Shown piece after piece: positions 14,120 through 14,263 of a stretch of 14,263 nucleotides of DNA. The translations under genes and the position numbers were made by a program. The stretch is from JBFMFH01 sp040752275 (GTDB lineage: Bacteria; Acidobacteriota; Vicinamibacteria; Vicinamibacterales; JAKQTR01). The notes below the pieces were generated by a model. The model was not told the DNA's origin. It searched no databases and saw only the letters and a program-made list of their open reading frames with translations. Location of the stretch: positions 1-14,263 of the forward strand of contig JBFMFH010000043.1 of NCBI GenBank assembly GCA_040752275.1. Reading direction: 5' to 3'. Numbering within the stretch: the first letter of the stretch is position 1; the number at the start of each line of letters is the position of its first letter.

Positions 14120-14263
14120 GAGCCGTGATGCCTCACACAATTCCCGGGCGGGGCCTCCCGCCTGGCGGCGTTGCTCCTCCCTCACATACCGGGAGCATGC
14201 TCAGTCGTCGCGCCTTGCCAGCCGGGCGCCGCGCTCCGGGACTTCTGCAAGGCATCACGGCTC
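14120..14263. other. 144-bp segment with perfect 13-bp terminal inverted repeats
   Basis: GAGCCGTGATGCC at 14120-14132 is the exact reverse complement of GGCATCACGGCTC at 14251-14263, the last bases of the window, so the arms may extend further to the right. Nested inside are 14142-14147 with 14236-14241 (TCCCGG/CCGGGA), 14165-14170 with 14227-14232 (GCGGCG/CGCCGC), and 14172-14177 with 14192-14197 (TGCTCC/GGAGCA). No convincing gene lies inside. It is just upstream of the peptidase gene, so it may be a structured leader, a separate small RNA, or a palindromic mobile element. Pairing was found by eye, not computed. Confidence 0.6.

Overview
The window is GC-rich chromosomal DNA from a bacterium, most likely a soil or environmental lineage. 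The gene mix (phosphatidylcholine-synthase-like enzyme, DUF6526 membrane protein, S9 dipeptidyl peptidase with a glycine-rich insert, 7-bp intergenic tandem repeats) would fit Acidobacteriota, perhaps Vicinamibacteria. That is an inference from gene content and style; no rRNA or tRNA is present to prove it.

Layout. 1-303: intergenic DNA with copy A of a 101-bp palindromic repeat, two GC-rich hairpins and a 7-bp tandem array. 304-1980 (minus): a DUF6526 membrane protein followed by a class V aminotransferase, a two-gene operon. 2009-2050: a second heptad array. 2098-2862 (minus): phosphatidylcholine synthase, divergent from 2956-3924 (plus), an RluA-family pseudouridine synthase; both have promoter-like boxes almost touching the start codon. 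4029-5441 (minus): a MATE exporter. 5705-6702 (plus): a small helical protein overlapping an AbiEii-type nucleotidyltransferase, a possible toxin-antitoxin-like pair. 6765-8156 (plus): a sodium:alanine/glycine symporter. 8157-9147: a graveyard with a third heptad array, a truncated hipA and the start-less N-terminus of an IS1634-type transposase. 9148-9381 (plus): a small Cys/His protein. 9399-11662 (minus): thrB-thrC with a 4-base overlap. 11663-11856: copy B of the 101-bp repeat and a fourth heptad array. 11857-14082 (minus): a secreted S9B dipeptidyl peptidase IV. 14120-14263: a 144-bp segment bounded by perfect 13-bp inverted repeats.

The protein-coding genes are mostly housekeeping, metabolic and transport functions with no single pathway. 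The exception is thrB-thrC, which carries out the last two steps from homoserine to threonine.

The most notable content is non-coding. The 101-bp element occurs twice, 11.7 kb apart, with three differences. Two of these form a compensatory A-T to G-C change in a predicted stem and the third falls in a predicted internal loop. Both copies lie beside a heptad array at the 3' end of a minus-strand gene. Two heptad arrays also supply the stop codon of the adjacent gene. A second, unrelated structured element ends the window. All structures were found by reading; none was computed or searched against a database.
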